Made by a program: the position numbers and the translations under genes | Notes under the pieces: generated by a model | Told to the model about the DNA's origin: nothing | Database searches by the model: none | What the model saw: the letters and a program-made list of their open reading frames with translations, nothing else | From: Alteromonas ponticola | GTDB taxonomy: Bacteria; Pseudomonadota; Gammaproteobacteria; Enterobacterales; Alteromonadaceae | Assembly (NCBI RefSeq): GCF_012911815.1 | Contig: NZ_JAATNW010000006.1 | Location: forward strand, 310,001 to 374,000 | Reading direction: 5' to 3' | Length of the DNA: 64,000 bases | Part shown: positions 1 to 8,600 of the stretch, piece after piece | Layout: each line of letters opens with the position of its first letter | Position numbering within the stretch: the stretch's first letter is position 1

Positions 1-2
1 CC

Positions 3-692
3 ATCCGGGAGCAGTTGCAGGCCTTGTGGTATAACGACCAGTGCCGTGTGCTCTGCGTGGTTGCGGTATTATTACTGACCGGTATGGTGTTACGAAATAC
101 CTTGGCTATTTATTATGTTAAGTATGTATTGCAGCGCCCGGATGATGTCACCCTGTTTGTGACGGCAGGAATGATAGGCAGCATTATTGGATGCGCACTG
201 GCTAATCCGCTAGCCAAAAAGATGTGCAAAGTCAGGGCTTATATGGTGTTGCAATTAATTAGTGCAGTGATGTGCCTACTTAATTATTTTGTCCCTGCAG
301 ACATGTGGCTGGGTGCCCTTGGAATTCATTTTTTGTGGGGTTTGTTTTTGCAAATGGCCACACCTCTGCTGTGGGCAAAAATTGCCGATGTTGTTGACTA
401 TGGCGAAAGTAAAACCGGTATACGAATGACCGGAATTACTTACTCGACGGTAGTGTTCTTCATTAAAGTCGGGTTGGCTGTAGGCGGCGCACTGGCCGGG
501 TGGTTGTTAGCCTTTTATGATTATCAGGCAAATGTATTTGAGCCAGACGTTGCAAATGGAATTATTGTTTCGTTCTGTATTTTCCCTGCTTTAGCATCAA
601 TAGCAGTTGCGATTATTATGCGGTGGTATACATTAGACAGCCATAAGATGGAATCGGTTCAAGCATCGTTGTCGTTAAGTAAAGCTGGTTAG
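3..692 (+). CDS. GPH-family sugar:cation symporter, C-terminal part (5' end outside window)
   Basis: The frame is open from the left edge, so the gene starts upstream and only about the last 229 residues are visible. The product is a very hydrophobic protein with at least five membrane segments. It carries the GPH (MelB/XynP-like) signature of the second half of the transporter, ADVVDYGESKTGIR, around residue 135 of the visible part. Members of this family move sugars or glycosides into the cytoplasm with Na+ or H+. The LacI-type gene just downstream suggests a sugar catabolic locus extending to the left, but the substrate cannot be read from this fragment. Confidence 0.85.
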   Translation: MREQLQALWYNDQCRVLCVVAVLLLTGMVLRNTLAIYYVKYVLQRPDDVTLFVTAGMIGSIIGCALANPLAKKMCKVRAYMVLQLISAVMCLLNYFVPADMWLGALGIHFLWGLFLQMATPLLWAKIADVVDYGESKTGIRMTGITYSTVVFFIKVGLAVGGALAGWLLAFYDYQANVFEPDVANGIIVSFCIFPALASIAVAIIMRWYTLDSHKMESVQASLSLSKAG

Positions 693-702
693 GCTAACCA
701 GC
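684..702. repeat. Perfect 9-bp inverted repeat over the symporter stop codon
   Basis: GCTGGTTAG and CTAACCAGC face each other around a single G. The dyad overlaps the symporter stop (690-692) and lies about 35 bp before the LacI-type gene. There is no T run after it, so it could be a transcript-end hairpin, a processing site or an operator for the following regulator. Confidence 0.5.
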
Positions 703-737
703 CTTGATGCATCCGAACGGCGGTATCAGGAAAAAAC

Positions 738-1745
738 ATGGTAACAATTAAACAAGTCAGTGAAATGGCGGGGGTCTCGTCAGCTACTGTTTCCCGCGTA
801 ATTAACAATACTGATACGGTTAAAGAAAAAACCCGCGTAAAGGTAATGGATGCCATGGCGCGACTCGGTTATCGCCACAATGTCCTCGCTGCCTCTCTAG
901 CCTCCAAAAAAACCAATACCATTGGTTACGTAGTGCCAGAATTACATGGTTCGTTTTTCGGCAATATGATGGCGGGGTCGGAAAAGGTACTGCGTAATGC
1001 AAACAAACATATGTTTGTAGCGACGGGCCATTCCGATGAAAAATTGGAAATGCGGGAAATTGAGGCATTACTAAGTCGACGATGTGATGCCCTGATCCTG
1101 CATGTTGAAGCGATCAGTGATGACTACCTGATACATCTAGCTGAACAAGATGTGCCGCTGGTGATCGTAAATCGCTACATTAAAGAGATTGAAGAAAACT
1201 GCATTAGCCTGGACAACGAATTGGGGGGGTATCTGGCAACCCGCCATTTGATTGATTTGGGCCACTCACAAATTGCTTACCTGTCGGGATCGTTATTTAA
1301 AGCGGACGGTGTGAACCGCCTCGCTGGTCATAAGCGGGCATTGTCAGAGGCCGGTTTGCGCTTTGACGAAGCGTTGATGTTCGAGGGTGACTTTCAGGCC
1401 CAGTCAGGTGATGCCGGGATTAAAGCATTAGCTAAGCAGGAGCGCCAGTATTCAGCGGTTGTCTGTGCTAATGATGAAATGGCGTCGGGTGCCATCAACG
1501 CATTGCGTGAACAAAATAAATGTGTCCCGGAAGATGTCTCGGTAATTGGTTTTGATAACGTCGATTTTGCAAGCTATCTCACCCCAGGATTGACCACAAT
1601 CGATTACCCCATGCGTGAAATAGGGGAAATGGCGGCGCGATGGATCCTAAACCGGGCATATGGTGATCATAAAATGTCACTTACTCATGTTTTAGAGCCG
1701 AAACTGGTTCTGCGCGGAACGACTAAACAAGCTGCTGAAAAATAA
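738..1745 (+). CDS. LacI/GalR-family transcriptional regulator
   Basis: A 335-residue protein with the full LacI layout. It has an N-terminal helix-turn-helix ([18 protein letters not shown], residues about 6-23), a hinge helix ([12 protein letters not shown], about 47-58) and a periplasmic-binding-protein-like effector domain ending in the usual [20 protein letters not shown] region. AGGAAA precedes the ATG. The gene follows a GPH symporter in the same direction and probably senses a sugar for that locus. The effector is unknown. It is a different regulator from the second LacI protein at 11.1 kb. Confidence 0.9.
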   Translation: MVTIKQVSEMAGVSSATVSRVINNTDTVKEKTRVKVMDAMARLGYRHNVLAASLASKKTNTIGYVVPELHGSFFGNMMAGSEKVLRNANKHMFVATGHSDEKLEMREIEALLSRRCDALILHVEAISDDYLIHLAEQDVPLVIVNRYIKEIEENCISLDNELGGYLATRHLIDLGHSQIAYLSGSLFKADGVNRLAGHKRALSEAGLRFDEALMFEGDFQAQSGDAGIKALAKQERQYSAVVCANDEMASGAINALREQNKCVPEDVSVIGFDNVDFASYLTPGLTTIDYPMREIGEMAARWILNRAYGDHKMSLTHVLEPKLVLRGTTKQAAEK

Positions 1746-1842
1746 ATGCAAAACATTTGTTAATGCTTCTTACTATTTTGGCCGATATCAGGTTACTATA
1801 AATTTCTATGCTTTAATCCTTTGCCTGAATACAGAGGTTCAC

Positions 1843-2931
1843 ATGCTCGTACTTAAGTCTACATACGAAGAAAAACTCGAAGAATTACATGCGCTTAAGC
1901 GCGAACAGTCCGACTTGCAGAAAAAAGTCAAGCAGCTCGAAGAACAGAATGAAATGCTGGCAGAAGAAAACCAGCAATTGCAGGCAACGACAGGAAAAAG
2001 TGGTCACTCGCTGCTGACTGAATCAATGCTTGATGCATTATCTCAGGTTGAAGGCATCCGCGACACCGTGCTCACTGCCTATCAGCATATCGAAAACGAA
2101 AGCGATTCAATCGAAAACATCAATGTGCTGTTTTCAGAGTCCTCAACCGCGTTGTCACAAATATTAAAAGACATGGACCAGCTTAGTGGCAAAATGAGCC
2201 GCATGAACGAGCGTATCTCTGGTCTTTCAGATACCGCCGACAACATCAATAAATTTGTCAGCACCATTACCAGCATCTCTGATCAAACCAACCTGCTGGC
2301 ATTGAACGCTGCTATCGAAGCTGCGCGTGCAGGTGATGCAGGTCGCGGTTTTAGCGTGGTTGCAGATGAAGTACGTGCACTAGCCAATGAAACTAACAAG
2401 TCAGCCAATGAGGTTGCCGAATTAGTGCAGGGTATTATTCAGTCAACTCGTGCGGCAGTAGGCTCAGTGACCGAGTTACAAACTAATAATACACATTTGG
2501 CTGAAGGCGTGGGCAGCTTGAACAAAGCCTACGACCAAATGGTCAGTCACTGCACCAGTATGAAAGACACCATTCATAGAGGTTCACACGAAACCTTTAT
2601 CCAAACAGTTAAGCTTGATCACGTAGTTTGGAAGTCTGAGGTATACGCAGTTATTCAAGGGCGTAGCAAAAAATCAGCGTCTGACTTTGCTGACTCAGCT
2701 TCATCTCGTCTGGCAAAATGGTATAAAGAGTCAATCAGTAAGCCAATTGCCAAATCTGATGCTTTTTCACGTCTCGACCGTCAGCATGCCAACGTGCATA
2801 CCGCTGGTGTCGCAGCGATGAAAGCCCATAAAGATGGTGATGTGGCACGTCGAGACAAACACCTAAGCGAAATGGAACAGGCCAGTTCGCAAGTTATGTC
2901 GTTGTTGGACAGGCTATCGCACGAAGGGTGA
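1843..2931 (+). CDS. Soluble methyl-accepting chemotaxis-like protein with CZB domain
   Basis: A 362-residue protein without membrane segments. It starts with a heptad-rich coiled coil (about 1-50), followed by the MCP signalling hairpin. The hairpin tip is recognisable: [17 protein letters not shown], then [15 protein letters not shown] (about 150-185). The C-terminus is a CZB (chemoreceptor zinc-binding) domain with H260, H315 and H319 in the expected HxxW and HxxxH contexts. The usual Cys of the CxLGKWY motif is Ser288 here (SRLAKWY). It probably sits at cytoplasmic arrays and signals to CheA. CZB domains bind zinc and can respond to oxidants such as hypochlorous acid; without the Cys this one should behave differently. 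It is a single gene with its own terminator. Confidence 0.85.
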   Translation: MLVLKSTYEEKLEELHALKREQSDLQKKVKQLEEQNEMLAEENQQLQATTGKSGHSLLTESMLDALSQVEGIRDTVLTAYQHIENESDSIENINVLFSESSTALSQILKDMDQLSGKMSRMNERISGLSDTADNINKFVSTITSISDQTNLLALNAAIEAARAGDAGRGFSVVADEVRALANETNKSANEVAELVQGIIQSTRAAVGSVTELQTNNTHLAEGVGSLNKAYDQMVSHCTSMKDTIHRGSHETFIQTVKLDHVVWKSEVYAVIQGRSKKSASDFADSASSRLAKWYKESISKPIAKSDAFSRLDRQHANVHTAGVAAMKAHKDGDVARRDKHLSEMEQASSQVMSLLDRLSHEG

Positions 2932-2950
2932 TTCGCTTCAACCTATATTG

Positions 2951-2975
2951 AGCCCCTCAAATGCAGGGGCTTTTT
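2951..2975 (+). terminator. Rho-independent terminator of the chemoreceptor-like gene
   Basis: The 7-bp stem AGCCCCT/AGGGGCT encloses a 7-nt loop and is followed by TTTT, 20 bp after the stop codon. Confidence 0.85.
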
Positions 2976-3108
2976 AGTATTTGAACCGTTAATCCCATCA
3001 CAAATTATATTTTTAAAATGAATGCTGGGTAGGCATCTCATTATAAATTTGCTGCCAAAATACCACATGTTGCGCTTACCCTGTTTGGATGTTGCCATCC
3101 TTCGTGCA

Positions 3109-3396
3109 TTACCCGTTTGCTTTAAGCTTTACCACTTCAGCCGCATCTTTTTCCAATACGGATTCAGCACTAGCACCCTTTAGCAACTTAGCCACATTAT
3201 CTTTGTTTTTTGCCAGCATAACTGACAATTCTTCAGTAATCGCATCGTCTAACTTAATGCCCTTTGCTTCAATAAAAGCCGCCAGATTATCTGCCGTGTC
3301 TAACATTTTATCAAACTGATCGGCTTCCTTCTTATCCGTCGTCACCAGCTTCTCCACCCCTTTATGCGTTACCACGTATTTAATTGTAATCGCCAT
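3109..3396 (-). CDS. yebG: YebG-family SOS-inducible protein
   Basis: A 95-residue protein that matches YebG from end to end. It opens with IKYVVTHKGVEK and carries the characteristic KKEADQFDKMLDTADNL stretch (about residues 22-38). The E. coli protein is about the same length. YebG is a small DNA-damage-inducible protein whose biochemical role is unclear. The perfect LexA box about 50 bp upstream on this strand supports SOS control here too. It is transcribed alone, away from its neighbours. Confidence 0.92.
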   Translation of the reverse strand: MAITIKYVVTHKGVEKLVTTDKKEADQFDKMLDTADNLAAFIEAKGIKLDDAITEELSVMLAKNKDNVAKLLKGASAESVLEKDAAEVVKLKANG

Positions 3397-3444
3397 GATT
3401 CACCTTTTTGATTGGATAGTGTTGAGTTAAGGTAACAGTTTTAA

Positions 3445-3460
3445 CTGTATAAATAAACAG
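3445..3460. promoter_or_regulatory. LexA box of yebG
   Basis: CTGTATAAATAAACAG is a perfect CTGT-N8-ACAG SOS box, flanked by AA and TT as in strong LexA sites. It lies about 50 bp before the yebG start. A second dyad, ACAGTTTTAACTGT (3435-3448), shares the CTGT half-site, so two overlapping inverted repeats occupy the promoter region. Confidence 0.9.
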
Positions 3461-3494
3461 TTGTTTTGCAAAGTTACATAATCTTGGAAATTAA

Positions 3495-3511
3495 AGGCTG
3501 CCAGGCAGCCT
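3495..3511 (-). terminator. Hairpin terminator of the small unknown gene
   Basis: AGGCTGCC and GGCAGCCT form a perfect dyad around one base, workable as a 6-bp stem with a 5-nt loop. On the minus strand it is followed by TTTAATTT. It starts 9 bp after the stop codon of the minus-strand gene at 3520-3795 and supports that gene being real. Confidence 0.6.
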
Positions 3512-3519
3512 ATAATCAG

Positions 3520-3795
3520 TTATTTGTCGACTGGACGTTTCGGTGGCCTTAGTTTTCGTAAGTCGATATAACTGTTTACGGACGGATTATGGCAAATCTG
3601 ACCATTATCTGTTTCGCGATGGCATCCCCCAACGACTATTTTCAGCTCTACAGAATTTAGATGAATTGGTTGATCGGTAAATCTCCTATTACCTTTCATA
3701 AGAATATCCTTATAACATTGATTTAAATAATGTGCTTTGTTATTTATATAAATAACGGAATTGATTTTAAGATTAGGATTTATGCACTCATTCAA
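3520..3795 (-). CDS. Small hypothetical protein, unknown function
   Basis: A 91-residue frame starting at TTG, ending just before a terminator-like hairpin. I do not recognise the product. It has no clear signal peptide or membrane segment and contains four cysteines, two of them in a GGCHRETDNGQICHNP stretch, and a basic Pro-rich tail (LRKLRPPKRPVDK). It is AT-rich like the first half of the divergent hybrid regulator gene, 20 bp away. An internal ATG at residue 34 is an alternative start. The divergent position suggests a shared control region with the regulator, but this is inference. Confidence 0.45.
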   Translation of the reverse strand: MNECINPNLKINSVIYINNKAHYLNQCYKDILMKGNRRFTDQPIHLNSVELKIVVGGCHRETDNGQICHNPSVNSYIDLRKLRPPKRPVDK

Positions 3796-3815
3796 GTGTA
3801 AGACAAGGATTGTTA

Positions 3816-6800
3816 ATGCTGAGACTAAGAGCTCTGATTTGCAGAATCGTTTTATCTATAGCGCTGTCTGTCTCGTTCGCAATATACGCAAGTCCACTCC
3901 AGTTCATTAATCAGTTTGACGGAAACGCTACAGGAGTATTAACGTCAGTAGTAGTGACCGATAATGATTCTATATGGGTAGGTGGAGAGAACGGACTGTT
4001 TGGGATTGTAGGTAAACAATCCTCACATTTCTGCGATAAAAAGTCCTCATTGAACAAAAACTATGTGTCAGCAATAGCACAACTTGATAAAGACAAATTA
4101 CTAATTGCCGTTTACGGAGGAGGTCTTTATGTGTTTGATACAATTGAGCATTCCTTTGAAAAAATTCAGCATGCTCTAAACCACGATCTAGACGCCGTTT
4201 GGAAACTCGCAATTTCTGAGGCATATATAGTAGTCTCATCTATTTCAAACGTTTATCTATTAAACACACATACTCTTAAGGTTGAAGCGGATTTTAGGGA
4301 GTTAGGAATCAATGTTGGGAATAGAGTTTTTAATGTAGCCTTTCATGCTGATACTGAAACAGTATGGTGGACTGACGAAAAACGAGGGGTCTTTTCATAT
4401 TCACTGCGTAATGAAAACTGGATCTCTTATTTAAGTAATGAAAATTTTCTTAATAGCAAAAACGTCTCAGCATTACATGTCGAAAAAGAAAAGGCATATG
4501 TAGGAACTGAAATTGGACTTTTCGAAGTAGATATCTCATCTGGTTTCACAGCAATGATCAGTGAGAGACCCCCGGTTATTTATGAAAAATATAATCCAAT
4601 TAAATCGATTAAACGAAGCCCCACTGGTGTGTTGTGGGTTGCTGCAGAACGTCTTTATACGGTTAATTTTGAAGAAGGTAAGTTTGAATCAGCACCACAA
4701 CTTCACCCATTTTTAGCCAGAGATGAATTGGATACAGTTTTAGACATCGAGTTCGATACTCTCGGCAACCTTATTGCAATTGATACTAGTAAAGGACTTG
4801 TAGTTATCCCTCCTCAATCTATTGCTGTTTCATATCTTAATGACAATTTGGACATATTCGATAAACACATCAGTTCGGCAAGGTTCGTTAGTGAAAATCA
4901 GCTCGCTTTTCTATCCGAGGGTCAGTTAGGAATTTATGATGTCATTAATAATCGTATAGACTTTAAAATTTTACCCACCAGTGAAGAACTGTTTATCGGA
5001 AATATATCTGATAACACGGTTGAATTGGTCGGACGTACTGGAAGTCATCTCAGTGTTGAAATTAGTACTTCTGATGTAAAAACATTTGAAAATGTATTAT
5101 TGCATAAATCATCTACCATTCTTGAGTTGGAAGTTAATACAGCAGGACAACTAGTGTTTATCGAAGAGGGGGAGGAAAGAGACTACTTAATTGGAGAAAG
5201 AGATGGCTCATTAAAGAAATTATTGTCAAATGCATTTTCCACTCTTTTTGTCTCAGATGCGGATACAGTTTTGGCAGCCGCATCTGGGGAAGGGATTTTT
5301 GAAATCAGCGATAAAAATGGCATTAAGAAGGTCGGAAAAGACTCAAATTTTGAATTGAGTAGTGTGGTCTTCTTGTTCGAAGACCACGATGGTGAAATTT
5401 GGGCGTGTACCTCCGGTGAGGGTGTATATAAGCTAGAAATCGGATCTACAAAATTTAATCGAGTAAATTCGATACCCGCAAATTATATCAGAGCCATTGC
5501 GGCTATTAATCAACAGTGGTTATTAGTTACTACCAACATAGGTCTGTTTTTATACGACAAGGTTGATAATCAATCCTTTCAAATAGGCAATGAATTTGGC
5601 ATACCTGATACCGATTTTGCCTACAAGGGGATCTACACCTCTGATACCCACACCTTGATTGCTGGAGATAATTTAAATTACATCATTGATAATCAAAAAC
5701 TGATTCAGTCAATAGAACATGCATCGCAGATAAAGCATCATGCGGTAATTACTTCATTTGGAGCCTTCGACGAAGAAAAGAATGTGGTTATTCCCACAGG
5801 GAAACGCTTTCATGAGGCACTAAAGTCAGGCAACCCCCTTGAGTTAAAAAACGACGAATTTATGTTTGAAGTTGAAGTCACTGCGGCAAACTTTATGGAA
5901 CGTGAGCGCCTGCAAGTCGAATATCGTCTCATAGGTCTGAAAGAGCAATGGACCAGGGCCAGTGATTCAACAGCCAAAATCGTTTTTTCGTCCTTACCAT
6001 TTGGCCATTACATTTTTGAAGCCCGAGTGGTCGATCCGAGAAGCGATGCCATTCAACCCGTCTCCAGTTTAAAATTACGTGTATTGCCTCCTCTCTGGCT
6101 CTCACTGGAAGCGGTAATTCTCTATTTAGCGATACTGTGTGTCCTAGCGTTTGTTTTGTTCCGAAGATATCAACAAAAAATCGCTCTGCGTGGCACAGAA
6201 TTGAGTGGCATGGTAGATGAAAAGCAGACGGCTCTTGCGGATAGCAGTTTATCGATTCGTAAGCTGTTGGAACGTAAACAAGTCATGTTTACCAATATAT
6301 CGCATGAGTTGCGTACGCCATTGGCGCTCGTGTTAGGCCCACTAAAACAAATTAAGTCCAGGCCAAATGACGCCGAAAACCCGCAACGAATTGATTTAGC
6401 GCTGGATAATGTGGGTAAACTTGAAAAACTGGTCGATCACTTATTGGAAATCGAGCAGGTAGAATCGTTATGCGAAAATGACTGTAAGTCGTACGATATT
6501 AAAACTGACCTGAGTAAAATAGTAGCTAGCGTGCAGCCGCTGGCCGATCTCAAAGAACAGGAGTTTATTAGCGTAATCAGAGGCAGAGGCCAAATAACAT
6601 TGACCGCAGACTCGCTGGAAAAAATTTGTCATAACCTTATCTCGAATGCAGTTAAATATACCGACAACAAAGGCAGGGTAAAAGTTGAGGCCAGCTGTCA
6701 GGAGTTACATCTGGTTATCAAGGTGTCTGATTCAGGACGCGGTATTCCCGAAGAACAAATTACGCAAATTTTTCATCGTTTTGCACGAGCTGAAAATGAC

Positions 6801-7814
6801 ACTGCAGAAACCGGCACGGGAGTGGGCTTAGCATTAGTCAAAGAACTGGTTCTTATTAATCAAGGTTGGATAGATGTAGCAAGTAAAGAAGGTAAAGGCA
6901 GTACCTTTACCGTCTACCTTCCGCTGATTGATACATCACTGCTCTTAAGCACGGGAATAAGCCAGCAGGCGCAAAGTCCGATTGTCAACGCACTGCCAGA
7001 ACCCAACGGTATCGCTAAGAACAAGCCCATTATTCTTCTGGTAGAAGATAATGAGGATATGCGTGCTTACCTGTATTCGCTGTTAAAGCACAGATTTACG
7101 TGCTTATTGGCAAGACATGGCATGGATGCGATGAACATTGTCAAAACGATTGACCCTGACCTGGTGATCACCGATTACATGATGCCCGTTATGGATGGTA
7201 TATCACTTGCCGCAAAGTTGCGTAAACGGGAACATATTTCGCATATTCCCATAATCTTACTTACTGCCAGAGGGGATAGCGAAACTCAGGCAAGAAGTTT
7301 AGCCACGCACATTGATCACTGTTTAACCAAGCCTATTGCTGATGATGAGCTCTTGCTACGTATTGAAACCCTGCTGGCGCTTCGAGAGCGCTGTGTTGAA
7401 GCGATTCCTCATTTAACCGAGCCGGATAATTTTCAGGATGAATCAATTGATATACCGACCTACGAGTGTGAAAAAGACCAGGCCTTTTACGTTAAATTTA
7501 TAGCGATAGTAGAAAAGTACTATCAGGAAGAAACCTTCAATCGTGCTCAGGCAGCCAGTGAATTAGCCGTTAGCGAGCGGCAGTTGAACCGCAAACTTGC
7601 AGCCTTGTTGGAATATAACTTCACCGAGTATCTGAAAAATTATCGCTTAAATAAGTCAAAAGCGCTTTTACGCAGTGGCGAACAAGTAACCCAAATTGCA
7701 CTGGAAGTAGGTTTTAACTCTACCAGTTACTTCTCCTCCCGCTTTAAAGAAAAATACGGGATGAGTCCAAGTCAATATCAGGATTCCTACGCAGAAGAGA
7801 AAAAGCGCGCATAA
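3816..7814 (+). CDS. Hybrid two-component system protein: propeller sensor, histidine kinase, receiver, AraC-type output
   Basis: A 1332-residue one-piece signalling protein. The ATG at 3816 is preferred over an upstream TTG because AAGG lies 7 bp before it. In order: signal peptide; periplasmic two-component propeller repeats (about 25-680, with IWVGGENGLF, VLWVAAERL and EIWACTSGEGVYKL); a Y_Y_Y domain (about 685-755); one membrane segment (about 760-782); HisKA with ISHELRTP (His830); HATPase with NLISNAVKYT and GTGVGLALVKEL; a receiver with Asp1120 in TDYMMPVMDG and Lys in LTKPI; and a C-terminal AraC helix-turn-helix (EVGFNSTSYFSSRFKEKYGMSPSQYQ region). This architecture is typical of Bacteroidetes polysaccharide regulators and occurs in some Alteromonadales. 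The signal probably is an oligosaccharide, and the target may be the nearby uptake genes, but neither is shown. The first 2 kb are visibly more AT-rich than the kinase half. Confidence 0.92.
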   Translation: MLRLRALICRIVLSIALSVSFAIYASPLQFINQFDGNATGVLTSVVVTDNDSIWVGGENGLFGIVGKQSSHFCDKKSSLNKNYVSAIAQLDKDKLLIAVYGGGLYVFDTIEHSFEKIQHALNHDLDAVWKLAISEAYIVVSSISNVYLLNTHTLKVEADFRELGINVGNRVFNVAFHADTETVWWTDEKRGVFSYSLRNENWISYLSNENFLNSKNVSALHVEKEKAYVGTEIGLFEVDISSGFTAMISERPPVIYEKYNPIKSIKRSPTGVLWVAAERLYTVNFEEGKFESAPQLHPFLARDELDTVLDIEFDTLGNLIAIDTSKGLVVIPPQSIAVSYLNDNLDIFDKHISSARFVSENQLAFLSEGQLGIYDVINNRIDFKILPTSEELFIGNISDNTVELVGRTGSHLSVEISTSDVKTFENVLLHKSSTILELEVNTAGQLVFIEEGEERDYLIGERDGSLKKLLSNAFSTLFVSDADTVLAAASGEGIFEISDKNGIKKVGKDSNFELSSVVFLFEDHDGEIWACTSGEGVYKLEIGSTKFNRVNSIPANYIRAIAAINQQWLLVTTNIGLFLYDKVDNQSFQIGNEFGIPDTDFAYKGIYTSDTHTLIAGDNLNYIIDNQKLIQSIEHASQIKHHAVITSFGAFDEEKNVVIPTGKRFHEALKSGNPLELKNDEFMFEVEVTAANFMERERLQVEYRLIGLKEQWTRASDSTAKIVFSSLPFGHYIFEARVVDPRSDAIQPVSSLKLRVLPPLWLSLEAVILYLAILCVLAFVLFRRYQQKIALRGTELSGMVDEKQTALADSSLSIRKLLERKQVMFTNISHELRTPLALVLGPLKQIKSRPNDAENPQRIDLALDNVGKLEKLVDHLLEIEQVESLCENDCKSYDIKTDLSKIVASVQPLADLKEQEFISVIRGRGQITLTADSLEKICHNLISNAVKYTDNKGRVKVEASCQELHLVIKVSDSGRGIPEEQITQIFHRFARAENDTAETGTGVGLALVKELVLINQGWIDVASKEGKGSTFTVYLPLIDTSLLLSTGISQQAQSPIVNALPEPNGIAKNKPIILLVEDNEDMRAYLYSLLKHRFTCLLARHGMDAMNIVKTIDPDLVITDYMMPVMDGISLAAKLRKREHISHIPIILLTARGDSETQARSLATHIDHCLTKPIADDELLLRIETLLALRERCVEAIPHLTEPDNFQDESIDIPTYECEKDQAFYVKFIAIVEKYYQEETFNRAQAASELAVSERQLNRKLAALLEYNFTEYLKNYRLNKSKALLRSGEQVTQIALEVGFNSTSYFSSRFKEKYGMSPSQYQDSYAEEKKRA

Positions 7815-7852
7815 TAAGCTAGGCTGGATTAAAAACATCAGAGCATTGAACT

Positions 7853-8542
7853 ATGTGCGGATTTATCCAACGTGTCACAGACAACCCCACCATTATCGAT
7901 CTGCTGGAAGAAGTAGGATTAGGAGATTTAGTACCACATTTTGCAGAGCAACCTCCGGCAACTCTCAATTTTTATCCGGCCTTCGGTGGTAACGACTCAC
8001 GTCAGCTGACCTCGTTGATAACCGGTGCAGATAACGTAATTGATGCGACCTGGTGGTTTGATTGTCAGCCAGAAGGAGATCATTTGGCAGTGGGTAAGCG
8101 CACAACCTTTAATGCCAGAAACCTGGACAGCGGGTTTTGGCGACATGCCCTTAACCACCACCGCGGTATCGTTATTGCTACCGCCATCGGTGAATCCAAT
8201 CCGGTTGGTAATGGCAAGCAGCATTATTTCATGCAAGGGAAGCGCGCGTTTATGTTGGGTGCGCTATACCGTCCTTTCGACAACGGGCGCTATGCCAGCG
8301 CTGTGATTACCCGTCCACCGCATGAACGCTTCAGCCAGTTTCATGAAAAGTCCTTTCCGTTTTTTTTGCCGATTGACGGGCAATTTGTCGCTGACTGGCT
8401 ATCAGGAGAACCATTACATCCAGCAGCAATGCAGGAGCTTGATAATCCAAAGCTACACATGGAGCTTGAAGTGACACCGGTTAAGACGTTTAAAAGTGCA
8501 GAGAAAGTCGGTTCGGTGCATACACTGCATATTGACAATTAA
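7853..8542 (+). CDS. SRAP/HMCES-family protein (YedK-like), divergent
   Basis: A 229-residue protein beginning MCG, so removal of Met exposes Cys2, the residue that crosslinks abasic sites in single-stranded DNA in YedK/HMCES. Other family landmarks are present in changed form: NARNL (substrate-binding Asn-Ala-Arg), a Glu in ATAIGESNP where YedK has its DGWYEW-type motif, and a His in FHEKSFPF where YedK has HDRMP. The fold assignment is good, but the sequence is clearly divergent from typical SRAP proteins. Expected role: shielding abasic sites in ssDNA during replication. It starts 38 bp after the hybrid regulator and may be read through from it. Confidence 0.8.
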   Translation: MCGFIQRVTDNPTIIDLLEEVGLGDLVPHFAEQPPATLNFYPAFGGNDSRQLTSLITGADNVIDATWWFDCQPEGDHLAVGKRTTFNARNLDSGFWRHALNHHRGIVIATAIGESNPVGNGKQHYFMQGKRAFMLGALYRPFDNGRYASAVITRPPHERFSQFHEKSFPFFLPIDGQFVADWLSGEPLHPAAMQELDNPKLHMELEVTPVKTFKSAEKVGSVHTLHIDN

Positions 8543-8546
8543 ACAT

Positions 8547-8581
8547 AAAAAAACGGCGTCATGCGATGCTGCACGACGCCG
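8547..8581 (-). terminator. Rho-independent terminator of the TonB-dependent receptor
   Basis: CGGCGTC (8554-8560) pairs with GACGCCG (8575-8581), with an inner TGC/GCA pairing. On the minus strand the stem is followed by seven Ts. It sits between two convergent genes; the reverse orientation lacks a T run. Confidence 0.85.
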
Positions 8582-8600
8582 AATTCGATTACTTGGTTTT

